Source of the DNA: Solirubrobacterales bacterium
GTDB lineage: Bacteria; Actinomycetota; Thermoleophilia; Solirubrobacterales; Solirubrobacteraceae
Assembly (NCBI GenBank): GCA_025963965.1
Contig: JAOPZS010000084.1
Coordinates: forward strand, 1-64,000
Reading direction: 5' to 3'
DNA length: 64,000 bases
Shown here: one piece after another, positions 50,835 through 59,931 of the stretch
How positions within the stretch are numbered: position 1 is the first letter of the stretch
Layout of the letters: each line of letters begins with the position of its first letter
Notes under the pieces: generated by a model
What the model saw: only the letters and a program-made list of their open reading frames with translations
Told to the model about the DNA's origin: nothing
The model's database searches: none
Translations under genes and position numbers: made by a program

Positions 50835-51355
50835 GAGCTCACTGCCCAGCCGCCGTCGACGCGTGCGACGCGGGCGAGCGTCAGGTGGAAGCCGGCCGGG
50901 AGCGCCTCGTATTCACCGGAGCCGCCCGTTTGCTCCCGGCTCACAACCACCCAGACCCCTGGGCTGAGTCGGTCAGCTGCGATCGACACGAGCACACCCT
51001 TGTTCCACGCGTGGGCTCGCGTGAGCGTGGTATCTCGGGCGCTTTGCGCAGCCGCCTGGCGCTCCGTCGCGTGAGCGTCGCCGACCGCGATCGCGGCGAG
51101 CCGGCGCTGGCGTGCCGGGAGGTCCCGGTAGTCCCAGTTGACATAGAGAGAGCCGAAGTATGCGAGCGCCTGCTGCGGCGTTGGCTGCGCCGCCGCAGGC
51201 GCTTCGCTTATAGGTGCGCGTGGGGGAGGAGCAGCCGGCTCGCCCGGGCTGCCCGCCCCCGTCACCGGTGCCCGTGGCGGAGAGTCCGGGTTCGCGCATC
51301 CCGCGAGCAGGGCGCACAGTGCGGCCGCTGCTGAGATCAGGATCGCTCGTCTCAC
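50816..51355 (-). CDS. Lipoprotein of the T4SS operon
   Basis: A 179-aa lipoprotein. The GTG at 51353-51355 overlaps the TGA of the preceding gene (GTGA). The signal sequence AILISAAAALCALLAGC ends in a perfect lipobox (LAGC). A Pro/Ala linker is followed by a domain of about 110 residues (QQALAYFGSLYVNWDYRDLP; VVSREQTGGSGEYEALPAGF; HLTLARVARVDGGWAVSSWE) that looks NTF2/VirB8-like in its helix-then-sheet order. VirB8/TcpC-type proteins in Gram-positive conjugation systems have such folds, so this may be the periplasmic-side scaffold. That is inference. The open frame to 51538 overlaps the upstream gene and is rejected. Confidence 0.7.
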   Translation of the reverse strand: MRRAILISAAAALCALLAGCANPDSPPRAPVTGAGSPGEPAAPPPRAPISEAPAAAQPTPQQALAYFGSLYVNWDYRDLPARQRRLAAIAVGDAHATERQAAAQSARDTTLTRAHAWNKGVLVSIAADRLSPGVWVVVSREQTGGSGEYEALPAGFHLTLARVARVDGGWAVSSWEPQS

Positions 51356-52512
51356 AGGCCCGCCGGGTGACGTATGACCCATGACGCCCAGCCGGGGACG
51401 GTGGGGGAGACCCGCCACTTCGGGCCCGGCACACCAGCGTTCGGGCCGCTGTCGTACGCCGCGGCTTCCACCGTGTCCAGCCGTACACCGGCGACGTACA
51501 CGAACGCGTGCGCGGTGTTCGCGTAGATCGAGACCCACCGGCCAGGACCAGGCAGCCCGAAGCTCTCGAGGCCGGTTGAATCCAACGCACTGGCGCCGAG
51601 CAGTCCCCCGGCGTGCAGCACGAAGGACACGGCCGATGAGCAGTCATACGCCGGCTGCAGAGTGTCCAGTGACTCCCCATGGCCGCCGCCGTACAGGTAC
51701 CTCGCGTCATGGAGCCGGTTGCCGGCGGCGAGCATCGCCCTGACCCGAGGCGGATCCTCGTCGCCGGCGGCAGCGAGACCGGAGGGGAGGATCCGGGCGG
51801 CCCTTCCCGGCACAAGCGGCAACGGCATCGCCCCGACGGCGGGGGGTTCACACCCAGCCGTGGCGCCGTCCTGGGGAGGTGACGGGAGCGCTTCAAGTGT
51901 CGCCGCGGCGCCGCTCTTGGGGGCGAGCGCGATCCTCACCGGCCCCTTGCTGACACCCAGGATCCGGGCTGCTTGCCACCACAGGTCAAGGCGGTACGGT
52001 TCGCCCCCCGGGACTGTCTGACCGGGTCCTTGGCCGTAGCCGATGTCGCGCTTCTCGAGCACCAGCCTGCGGCCCGCCGCTTCGACGCGCAGCGCCGTCA
52101 GATATGGCAGGCCGCCGAGGGCGTTCGCGTCAGCGAACGTGAAGCTGCCGCTGTTCGCCGGGTTCGTATCGAGGACCGACAGCTCAGCGAAGCTGTCCGG
52201 GTGCGCCGGCAGATAGGACTGGCCCGCGTCGGGGATCGCGCCGGTCGACCCAGAAGACGGGTCCGACAGGCCGCCGTACGCAGTCGCTCCAACCACATAG
52301 GTCCGGCCCGGCCGCAGCAGCAACGGCGCCGCGAACAAACCGCGCGCCGTCGAGCCCGCCGCGGGTACGGCCGGCGAGCATTCCGAGGAGCCCGTCGAGA
52401 CCAGCGCGCCGCCGAGGGTCATCAAAGCCAGCAGCGCCACCAGCGCAGCGAACACCGCCAGCGCGATTAGCCATCTGCGCACCGACCCGCCGGTCGGCAC
52501 CGTCGCGTTCAC
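51352..52512 (-). CDS. NlpC/P60-like peptidoglycan hydrolase of the T4SS operon
   Basis: A 386-aa protein with a short cytoplasmic start, one membrane helix (WLIALAVFAALVALLALMTL) and a long exported part. The C-terminal 120 residues form an NlpC/P60-type cysteine peptidase: YLYGGGHG, the nucleophile in AYDCSSAVSFVLHAGG (about 292) and the His in ANTAHAFVYVAG (about 335). Such enzymes open the wall for the conjugation channel, the VirB1-like role. The GTG start overlaps the VirB4 stop (GTGA), and its own stop overlaps the lipoprotein start. The middle region of about 200 residues is not recognised. Confidence 0.8.
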   Translation of the reverse strand: MNATVPTGGSVRRWLIALAVFAALVALLALMTLGGALVSTGSSECSPAVPAAGSTARGLFAAPLLLRPGRTYVVGATAYGGLSDPSSGSTGAIPDAGQSYLPAHPDSFAELSVLDTNPANSGSFTFADANALGGLPYLTALRVEAAGRRLVLEKRDIGYGQGPGQTVPGGEPYRLDLWWQAARILGVSKGPVRIALAPKSGAAATLEALPSPPQDGATAGCEPPAVGAMPLPLVPGRAARILPSGLAAAGDEDPPRVRAMLAAGNRLHDARYLYGGGHGESLDTLQPAYDCSSAVSFVLHAGGLLGASALDSTGLESFGLPGPGRWVSIYANTAHAFVYVAGVRLDTVEAAAYDSGPNAGVPGPKWRVSPTVPGWASWVIRHPAGL

Positions 52513-55343
52513 GACTGCTCCCGTGAGTAAACACCGGCTGAGTGATCGGCAAGGAGTCTCAGCGCGCCCCACGGATCCCCGCCGCTCTGCCGCAGCGCAG
52601 CGCGGCGGAGCGGCTCGTCTCTGGCCGGGTCGCTGCTAGCCAACCAATACTCGCCCGGGCCGACGGTGATCCGGACGTTCCCCTCACCGCGAGACCCGTT
52701 CATCAGGTAGGAGTCCGCGAACGAGCCCTTGACGGTCTTCAAATCCCCGATCGCGGCGAGCGCCGGCTCGGAGAGCCCGAGCGCGTCCTTCACATAGGAG
52801 AGCTCGCGGGTCTCCTGGCGCAGGAACAGCCGCATCGTCGCGTTCGTCAGCAGCGCCCGGCCGTGCTCGTTCTCGAAATCGGAGAGCTGTTGGCTGATCG
52901 CGACAAGCCACAGCGCGTAATGGCGGCTGCGGCGAGAGAACTCGTTGAACCAGCGTCCGGTCGCCGGACGCTCGATCAGCTTCCACGCCTCATCGAGCAC
53001 CAGGAACGAGCGGCCTGCCCACGCCTCGCCCGCAGTGTCGCCGTCCAGGTGTTCGGCGCGGGCCGTCTCGATCCGGCTCTTGACGTGCTCGCAGATCACG
53101 AACAGCGCCGCGGCGGCCTTCGCGTCCGGGATCGACCGTGTGTCGAAGACCACCAACGGCGCTCCCGGCGCGAGCGTCGTCTCCCGGTCGGTCAGGTACG
53201 CGTACGGGCCGTCGCCGACGTAGTTGGAGAGCCTGAGCGAAAGGTTCCGGAGCGCCTCGGAGATCCCGACCGACCCCTCAGCGCGTTCCGCGTCGAAGCG
53301 CCGGTCGAGCTCCTGCTGGAGCAGCAGCTCCCGCGGCTGCTCGCCGGTGTCCGCGCAACGCCGGTAGACCGCGCCGATCGCGACGCCGAGCAGGCTCGCC
53401 TCCAGATCGCTCAGCCCGTAGCTGTCACGGCCCTGATGGTGCTCACCCAACAGCAGCGCGTGCAGCGCGAGCAGATAGTCGACCTTCTCCGCCGTCACCG
53501 CCCTCGGGTCCGGGACGTCCCAGCAGTTGATCGCCTCGGGCCGGTCCGCGCCGAGCGCGACGGTTCCTGCGCCGGCGATCAGGGAGGTGAGGAAGTCGAA
53601 GTGCCCGGCCCTGTCGATGATCGCGCCGGTCGCGCCCTGACTGATCGCGCGGGCGATCAGCACGATCGCGCTCATCGTCTTCCCGGCCCCCGACATCCCG
53701 TTGATCAAAAGGAGATGGTTGGGATGCGCCGGATCGAACGGGTCCAGGCGCACCAGTGTCCTGCCCGGGTGAGCGAGTCCGAGCGGGATCCCGGAGGGGC
53801 TCGAGACGGTGCTCGCCAGCAGCGGGAAGCTGTCCCCGACGTTGCTCGCCAGATACTTCCGGTGCCGTGCCGCGACGTCCTGCCCGAGCGGCAGTGTTGA
53901 GCGCCAAAGCGGCAGTTGCGCGAACGGGCCGTGCTGGACCCGCGCGTCAGAGGCCATCGTCAGCTCCCGTCCCGCCGCACGAACGCACTCATCGAGCAGG
54001 GCCTGATCGCCGGCGGGTTCGGTGAACGCCGCGTAGATGCTCATCCGGTAGATGCCGGCGCCGGTCGCGGCGAGCTCGTCGTTCAGCTCGAGTGCGTCCT
54101 GCTCATGCAGACGGGCGTCCGGGTCAAGCAGCTGCCCGCGCGCTTCAACACCGCGGTTCACGCCGTGAACGCGGCGGTAGCGGCGGCGTTGCAGCATCCG
54201 CTCCCGGTGGCGCTCGGTCGCCGTTACGTGCACAGACACTGTAAACGGCCGTGGGTCTCCCATTAGATGAAGCAGCCACCCGAGCCACGTCTGCTCAGGC
54301 GCGAGTGAGACGAACAGACAAGCCTCAGGGCGGCCATCGAGGAGCAGGTGACGCGAGCCGACCTGGAGCTCCGCGGTCCGCAGCAGACCGTTCACCGCCG
54401 CAGGATCGGCGGGGAGGCCCTCGGCGATCGCGCTGGCGGGAGGGGAGAGGTGTTCCCCGCGCGCCGGGTCAAACCGTTCGCCGAGCAGATCCAGCACCGC
54501 GCACCCGTCCAGTGGGGCGACGGTCAACCCGGCCGCTTCGAGGTCCTCCCGGACCCCGTCGGTATGCCGCGCACAGTCATAAGCGTCCACGGCTCGGTCT
54601 GGCTGCTGACGCCAACCCCTGCGGCCCGGGCTCCACGGGCACACGACGACATGCCGAAGCCACAGCGGCGAGAGCTGCTCCCCCGATGAGCGCAGCGACT
54701 GCTCAGCCACACCACCCAGGGCACGGATCGACTCAGCGAGACCCGGAGCACCGTGTGTCTCAGCGCGTGCCGCGGCCCGCTCGCACTTGTCCTCCTCCGA
54801 GGAGAGGAGCCGTACCCGGTCGGGTCGTGCGGCGGTCGTGTACAGCTGAAGGGACTGGCCGTCCTCGAGGCGTGCAGCGACCTGGGCTAGACCCGCCGAT
54901 ACCCGGCCGGCGTCCTCGGTGTCGAGCACCAGCGGGTTTACCGCCGACACCTCCAGGTAGCGCACCAGCTGCCCGTCTCTGCGCGTCACCAGGCCGTCTT
55001 GCTCGATCGAGATGACCCCGGGCAGCCGATCATCCACGTGCTTGGCGCGGCGCCCGAGCGACGCCCCCGACGCCGGCAGCATTCGGGGCATCGTGCGCCA
55101 GCGGAGCACGCCTACGATCAGCCCGCCGATCGTCGGGCCACCCGACTCCGACACGTACAGCAGCGTCGCTGGGACGCCGACCAGCAGCACGAGCAGCGTG
55201 ATCGCGGGCTTCGCCGACAGGCCCACCGCATAGACCATGCCGCCGACCGTCACGCCGTCTGCGATCAGCGCGGCCCACTGACCGACGGTGAACCCCAGCA
55301 GCCGGGGAGCCTGATCGAGAGACCTGAACGTCCGGTGGATCAT
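52509..55343 (-). CDS. VirB4-like conjugation ATPase with VirB3/PrgI-like N-terminus
   Basis: A 944-aa protein. Residues 1-80 have two membrane helices (WAALIADGVTVGGMVYAVGL; AITLLVLLVGVPATLLYVSE) like VirB3/PrgI proteins, which are often fused to VirB4. The rest is a VirB4/TraC-type ATPase with Walker A NGMSGAGKT (about 549), Walker B SFLVLDEAWKLIE (about 783), and the conserved SRRSRHYALWLVAISQQLSD and LLTNATMRLFLRQ motifs. It powers pilus and substrate movement at the inner face of the membrane. Its ATG overlaps the VirB6-like stop (ATGA), and its stop overlaps the NlpC GTG. All catalytic motifs are intact. Confidence 0.9.
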   Translation of the reverse strand: MIHRTFRSLDQAPRLLGFTVGQWAALIADGVTVGGMVYAVGLSAKPAITLLVLLVGVPATLLYVSESGGPTIGGLIVGVLRWRTMPRMLPASGASLGRRAKHVDDRLPGVISIEQDGLVTRRDGQLVRYLEVSAVNPLVLDTEDAGRVSAGLAQVAARLEDGQSLQLYTTAARPDRVRLLSSEEDKCERAAARAETHGAPGLAESIRALGGVAEQSLRSSGEQLSPLWLRHVVVCPWSPGRRGWRQQPDRAVDAYDCARHTDGVREDLEAAGLTVAPLDGCAVLDLLGERFDPARGEHLSPPASAIAEGLPADPAAVNGLLRTAELQVGSRHLLLDGRPEACLFVSLAPEQTWLGWLLHLMGDPRPFTVSVHVTATERHRERMLQRRRYRRVHGVNRGVEARGQLLDPDARLHEQDALELNDELAATGAGIYRMSIYAAFTEPAGDQALLDECVRAAGRELTMASDARVQHGPFAQLPLWRSTLPLGQDVAARHRKYLASNVGDSFPLLASTVSSPSGIPLGLAHPGRTLVRLDPFDPAHPNHLLLINGMSGAGKTMSAIVLIARAISQGATGAIIDRAGHFDFLTSLIAGAGTVALGADRPEAINCWDVPDPRAVTAEKVDYLLALHALLLGEHHQGRDSYGLSDLEASLLGVAIGAVYRRCADTGEQPRELLLQQELDRRFDAERAEGSVGISEALRNLSLRLSNYVGDGPYAYLTDRETTLAPGAPLVVFDTRSIPDAKAAAALFVICEHVKSRIETARAEHLDGDTAGEAWAGRSFLVLDEAWKLIERPATGRWFNEFSRRSRHYALWLVAISQQLSDFENEHGRALLTNATMRLFLRQETRELSYVKDALGLSEPALAAIGDLKTVKGSFADSYLMNGSRGEGNVRITVGPGEYWLASSDPARDEPLRRAALRQSGGDPWGALRLLADHSAGVYSREQS

Positions 55344-56911
55344 CCGCGGCTCCCGGGCCGCGGCTTACGACGAGCCCGTACACCGACAGGACGCGAACGA
55401 GCCGGTGAGGATCGGGGCTGGCTGGGCGCAGCCGGCATACCCGGCGCTCGAGTAGGCCGGGTCGAGCGCGGCGGCCTGTCCCGCAGAGCCCGGGTACTCG
55501 TTGAGGACCGTGGCTGCCCGCGGCTCACCGTGCCCGGCGCCCGGGCCGTCCCCGCCGGCCTCGGACCGCTCCCTGCCGCGGCCGCGCGTCCGGTGCGCAC
55601 CGCGACGCGGCGGGTGCTCGACATCCGGTCGGGCCCGCCCGCCACACGGACCCCGGCGCTCCGTTCGCCGTCGCGTGGCTGTCGGTAACGGGACCTACCC
55701 GGGGACGCTGGCCGCTCCGCCCTGTAGATCGCTTCGCGAGCACGACGCGGCGTCTCTCCCAGCACGTCCCTTGCGGCCGTCACCCGCGCCCGCGCGGTCC
55801 GGCCCCGGTTCGCCTCCGGCCGCTCTGACGACGCTCGTCCGGTCGTTCGCGCCACGCGCCTGCGTAGCGCGCCGGCCGGGCCGCCTCTCGGCGCGCCGAG
55901 CGCGCCCGCAGCAAAGCCGACTGTGCGTCCCGCGGCGGGTACCGCGTCAAACGCGATCGACCGCAGTCGCGCCTGCGCCGTCCTCACTCTGCTCGCGCCC
56001 GGACCTTCGGCCGCGCCGCGCGAGCCAGTGGTGCCGCGAGCTGCAGCCCCAGCTCCGGCGAACAGGAAATACCGGGCCTGAGAGAAGAGGATGATCGGGA
56101 GCCGGACGGCGAGCATGAACGTGATCAGCCCGGCGAACGCCGCGGCGACATGTTCGGGCAGCCCGCCTGCGCCGCCGGTGAAGCTCGTCGCATCGAGTGC
56201 GAGCGCTCCCGCCGTCGCGAACAGCACGGTCCAGCCGACGGGGACCAACGCGACCGCGAGTAGTGCATGTACCCAGGACCGTGCGAGATGCGAGAGCTCC
56301 GGGACCGCAGAGACAGCGATCAACAGAGGCCCGGCGACCACGAGCAGCGCCAGCACGAGCGTCACAAGCACCTGTGCCGCGAACAACGCGGCCGCGAAGA
56401 TCACGCCGACGATCACGAGCAGCGCACCGAACACCCCGCCGGCACCGACCAGCAACGCGCCACCGAACAGGACCCCGACGATCCTGCCGAGCCCGCCGCT
56501 GACAGCCGGGAAGCCGAGGAGCGCATGCGTCAACGTGTTCGCCCCCGCGACCGTCTGCTCCACCAGCCACCGGTAGCCGACCAGCACCCCAGTCGCCCAG
56601 CCACACCGACCAACCGCCAGCAGAGGGCTTGGCCCGCCCATGAGTCCGAGCAGCCAATACCGGAGTGCGCCCGCCGCGAGCGTCACCGGCAGCAACAGAA
56701 CCGCGAGGTAGGTCATGTCGCCCTGCAGCTGGCTGACGTGCGGCCATGTCGCCGGGTCCGGCAACGCGACGAGCGCCTGGATCGTGCCGACCGTCGCGTG
56801 CTTCAAGAACCCTGGGACGAGCGCGGTTGCGAGTGCGCCGAAGAACCCGTTCGCGATCCCTTCGATGATCCCGTGAAGCGACGGGAGCCCCGGGAAGATC
56901 GGCGGCAGCAT
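55340..56911 (-). CDS. VirB6/TrbL-like polytopic membrane channel protein
   Basis: A 523-aa protein. Residues 1-290 contain six to eight hydrophobic segments (MTYLAVLLLPVTLAAGALRY; VGVIFAAALFAAQVLVTLVL; ALLAVALVPVGWTVLFATAG; FAGLITFMLAVRLPIILF), as in VirB6/TrbL channel components. The last 230 residues are a disordered, very Arg/Pro/Ser-rich cytoplasmic tail, an extension often seen in Gram-positive VirB6-like proteins. It starts within the stop of the pilin-like gene (TGATG) and ends overlapping the VirB4 ATG. Assignment rests on topology, tail and neighbours rather than a sharp motif. Confidence 0.75.
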   Translation of the reverse strand: MLPPIFPGLPSLHGIIEGIANGFFGALATALVPGFLKHATVGTIQALVALPDPATWPHVSQLQGDMTYLAVLLLPVTLAAGALRYWLLGLMGGPSPLLAVGRCGWATGVLVGYRWLVEQTVAGANTLTHALLGFPAVSGGLGRIVGVLFGGALLVGAGGVFGALLVIVGVIFAAALFAAQVLVTLVLALLVVAGPLLIAVSAVPELSHLARSWVHALLAVALVPVGWTVLFATAGALALDATSFTGGAGGLPEHVAAAFAGLITFMLAVRLPIILFSQARYFLFAGAGAAARGTTGSRGAAEGPGASRVRTAQARLRSIAFDAVPAAGRTVGFAAGALGAPRGGPAGALRRRVARTTGRASSERPEANRGRTARARVTAARDVLGETPRRAREAIYRAERPASPGRSRYRQPRDGERSAGVRVAGGPDRMSSTRRVAVRTGRAAAAGSGPRPAGTARAPGTVSRGQPRSSTSTRALRDRPPRSTRPTRAPGMPAAPSQPRSSPARSRPVGVRARRKPRPGSRG

Positions 56912-57309
56912 CAGGCGACGATGCCGCTGATCGACGCGAGGATCGCAAGGCCCGCGATCGTCCTGATCGCCAGGTCATGCGCGCGGCTGTGCCCCGCCAT
57001 GAACATGATCCCCACCACCGCGATCACCAAGCCCATCGCCGTACCGCCCAGCCACACCAGGTTCCCGCGGAGCTTGTCCACGAACGTCTGCACACCGCTG
57101 ATCGGAGTGCCGTTGAACGCTCCCGCCGCGTTCAAGGCATGTGAGCGTGCGTCAGGGAGAAACGCGATGATCACAGCGACCAGCAGCAGCACCGCGACTG
57201 TCCCTAGCGCCAGTTCTTTGAGGGCGTGTCTCGATGAGCAGCCTGAGACAGCGAGACCCGGAAGCCTCCGCTGTTTTGGCCGTAGCTCGCATGAACGCTC
57301 AACGGTCAT
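56911..57309 (-). CDS. VirB2/pilin-like small membrane protein
   Basis: A 132-aa protein with a charged start, then two or three hydrophobic segments: ALGTVAVLLLVAVIIAFLPD, NLVWLGGTAMGLVIAVVGIM and LAIRTIAGLAILASISGIVA. The first may be a cleaved signal, leaving two helices as in VirB2/TrbC pilins. It is the first gene of the operon. Its TGA shares a base with the next ATG (TGATG). The promoter must lie in the 253 bp divergent from the PKD/PD40 gene, but I could not fix it. Confidence 0.7.
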   Translation of the reverse strand: MTVERSCELRPKQRRLPGLAVSGCSSRHALKELALGTVAVLLLVAVIIAFLPDARSHALNAAGAFNGTPISGVQTFVDKLRGNLVWLGGTAMGLVIAVVGIMFMAGHSRAHDLAIRTIAGLAILASISGIVA

Positions 57310-57562
57310 CGGTGATCATGACCACCACCGGCCTCGGGCGGCCATGACACGCGTGGCCGGTCGCCTGAAGCTACGACGCTTCACGTTCGAGAGCGGCACG
57401 CAGCGTCAACCGGCCCCAGGATTCCGGAAGGCTTGTGACGAGTCCGGACCCGCGCTTGGTGCCGGATGCCTCTGCAGTCCCTACGGCCGAGAAGCGGAAG
57501 CCGCTGAACTCCGCAGTCTGTTGGACGCCGTGTACTCTGTTGCTTGAGCGAGGAGGGAGCCA

Positions 57563-59647
57563 GTGCGGAATGGTGCGTTAGCTCGGTTGGCGTGCACAAC
57601 GGTCGTTCGGCGGACCATCGTCGCGGCATCATGCCTGTTGATTCTCGGAGGCGCGGTCAGCGATGCCACAGCTAGGCGTGTCGCGCCACTGTCGCCTGGG
57701 TCGGCCAGGCACCCGAGCAGAGCAGAACCGCTCGCGGGCAGCGCCTGCACGTCGGTGCCGAGTCCTCAAAACCTCGAATACCACGGGGGTCCCGTCATGC
57801 ACTCGACGCGTACATGGGTGATGTTCTGGGAACCTCCCGGATTTCAAGTAGGCGAGACCTACAAGAACGGCATCATTGAATACCTCAGAAACGTCGCCGC
57901 TGACAGCGGGCGCAGGACCAACGTCTACTCACTCCTGAGCCAGTACTGCGACAACAGCGGAAAAATCAGCGACAGCGTGACGCTGGGCGGGACCTTCAGT
58001 GATCTAGCCAGCTATCCAAAGCACGGATGTCAGGTTGCCGGGGCCCTCGCCTGCGTCACCGAACGACGGATCGCAGCTGAGCTGAAGAAGAACATCAAGG
58101 ACCGCGCGATGCCTACCGGGTTTACCGAGATGTATGTGGTGGCCCTGCCGAATAACGTCTCGTCATGCCACGACCTTGGCAGGCCTGTGTGCTCAGGCCC
58201 CAACTCGTGCGCCTATCACACCTGGACGGGTAAGAACGCGAAGACGATTATCTATGTAGTGCAGCCCGTAGATGCGCAGATCGGATGCGACAAGTCGCAG
58301 CACCCTAACGGCGGCGGTAGCGAAAGTGTCGATCCGACCCTCAGCTCTCTCTCTCATGAGCAAAGTGAGGCGATCACCGATCCTACTCTTCATGGATGGA
58401 AAGATGCGGCAGGCAACGAGATCGGCGATAAGTGCGAGATGTCCTTCGAACCCCCGCTTGGAGGTCCGACCGGGGAGCAGTTCAACCAAGAGATTGGGAC
58501 CGGCAAGTACTGGCTGCAGCAGGAGTGGAGCAATCGGATCGGCAAATGTGCCGGGCAACCACCGGTCGCGAGGTTCACGACCGGTCGCGCGCCTGCGGCG
58601 GGAGGGGAGACGATCAGCTTCGACGGTTCGGGGTCGACCGCGACCGTGGGCGAAGTCGTCAAGTCCACGTGGGACTTCGGTGACGGGACCTCTGCCACGG
58701 GCCAGTTCGTGCACCACACGTACGCTGCGACGGGGACTTACACCACGCGCCTGACGGTCGAAGACAACAACGGCCTCATCGGGGAACATACTGCGACTGT
58801 CAGATCTGCGGGGAGGCTCGGCGGTGTCGTCGTCTTCACGAGGAATTCGGGCGGCCAGTTCACCCTCTGGCGAATGGAAGCAAACGGCGCGAACCTCCGC
58901 CAGCTCAGCAGCGGCGGGACCGAGCACCATCCGTCCCTCTCGCCGGACGGGTCCAGAGTGGCGTTCGAAGTGACCCAAGGGGCCGAAAGTCGGCTCTGGA
59001 TCATGGGAGCGGACGGCAGCGACGCACACGAAGTTCCAAACGCCCCGGCGGGCGACGCACCCTCCTGGTCCCCGGATGGCACTCATATCGTCTTCGCTGC
59101 GCGGGCCGCAAGGACGATTGACACCATCAATCCCGACGGAACGAACCTCACGATTCTGACCCACATCGAAAACCCGAGCTTCCCGCGGTATGCCGCCGAC
59201 GGCAACACGATCTACTTCAGCACGTACACGGGCTACTTCAGCCTCTGGCGCATGAACAGCGACGGGAGTCATCCGGTTCAACTCACCAGCAACGATCGAT
59301 CAGCCTACTCGCCCGCCTCGTCGCCCGATGGTCAGCAGCTAGCGTACACCGGCTTTTCGCAACGCAACTTCGAAGGCCAACTCATCGTGAACTCAGACAT
59401 TTTCGTCGCTGCGAGCGACGCCAGCAGCCCATCCGACCTCAACGAAGGACCAGCGGCGCCGCACAGCGAAGACTTCTATCCGGCTTGGGCGCCCACCGGT
59501 GGGTATATCGCTTACGCGACAGAACGTTGTGCGAGCACCGGCGCCACCTGTCTCTACGCCACCAGCCTTAGCGCGTTACCCGAACGCGTCGAAGTTCAGC
59601 TGACGCCACCCGAGTGGAACGCCGGCGAACCAACGTGGGGCCCCTAG
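57563..59647 (+). CDS. Secreted PKD- and PD40-propeller protein with metalloprotease-like N-terminal domain
   Basis: A 694-aa exported protein. The GTG start follows GGAGGGAG. The signal peptide is IVAASCLLILGGAVSDATA. Residues about 70-325 form a domain with SLSHEQSEAITDPTLHGWKD (about 265), a HExxE/AITDP pattern seen in secreted actinobacterial and acidobacterial proteins that may bind zinc; four or more Cys follow. Residues about 333-415 are a PKD domain (STWDFGDGTSATGQFVHHTY). Residues about 420-690 are a TolB/PD40 propeller (HPSLSPDGSRVAFE; APSWSPDGTHIVFA; YSPASSPDGQQLAYTG). It is probably a surface or extracellular binding protein with a possible hydrolase unit. Confidence 0.8.
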   Translation: MRNGALARLACTTVVRRTIVAASCLLILGGAVSDATARRVAPLSPGSARHPSRAEPLAGSACTSVPSPQNLEYHGGPVMHSTRTWVMFWEPPGFQVGETYKNGIIEYLRNVAADSGRRTNVYSLLSQYCDNSGKISDSVTLGGTFSDLASYPKHGCQVAGALACVTERRIAAELKKNIKDRAMPTGFTEMYVVALPNNVSSCHDLGRPVCSGPNSCAYHTWTGKNAKTIIYVVQPVDAQIGCDKSQHPNGGGSESVDPTLSSLSHEQSEAITDPTLHGWKDAAGNEIGDKCEMSFEPPLGGPTGEQFNQEIGTGKYWLQQEWSNRIGKCAGQPPVARFTTGRAPAAGGETISFDGSGSTATVGEVVKSTWDFGDGTSATGQFVHHTYAATGTYTTRLTVEDNNGLIGEHTATVRSAGRLGGVVVFTRNSGGQFTLWRMEANGANLRQLSSGGTEHHPSLSPDGSRVAFEVTQGAESRLWIMGADGSDAHEVPNAPAGDAPSWSPDGTHIVFAARAARTIDTINPDGTNLTILTHIENPSFPRYAADGNTIYFSTYTGYFSLWRMNSDGSHPVQLTSNDRSAYSPASSPDGQQLAYTGFSQRNFEGQLIVNSDIFVAASDASSPSDLNEGPAAPHSEDFYPAWAPTGGYIAYATERCASTGATCLYATSLSALPERVEVQLTPPEWNAGEPTWGP

Positions 59648-59931
59648 CCGCAGCCCGTCCAGAGGCCCACGACAGTACCTGCGGCCAGCCGCCGGGGTGC
59701 CGGAGGGCCAGAGCACGGCGGTGCGCCGAGGAAAAAGGGGCGCCGAGCGCGTGGGTCGGCCAACAGTCCCCGACCTATGGAGTAAACAAAGAACCTTTGA
59801 CGGGCAGTCGATCACCGCACAGCCCGCCGAATGCCCGAGGCGTCGACCTGCTCTGCGGACGCAAATCCGCCGAGGGCGGGCCCGCCTGTCGAGTCCCCGA
59901 CGCGGAGCTCGGCCCATGTCGGCCATTCCTA

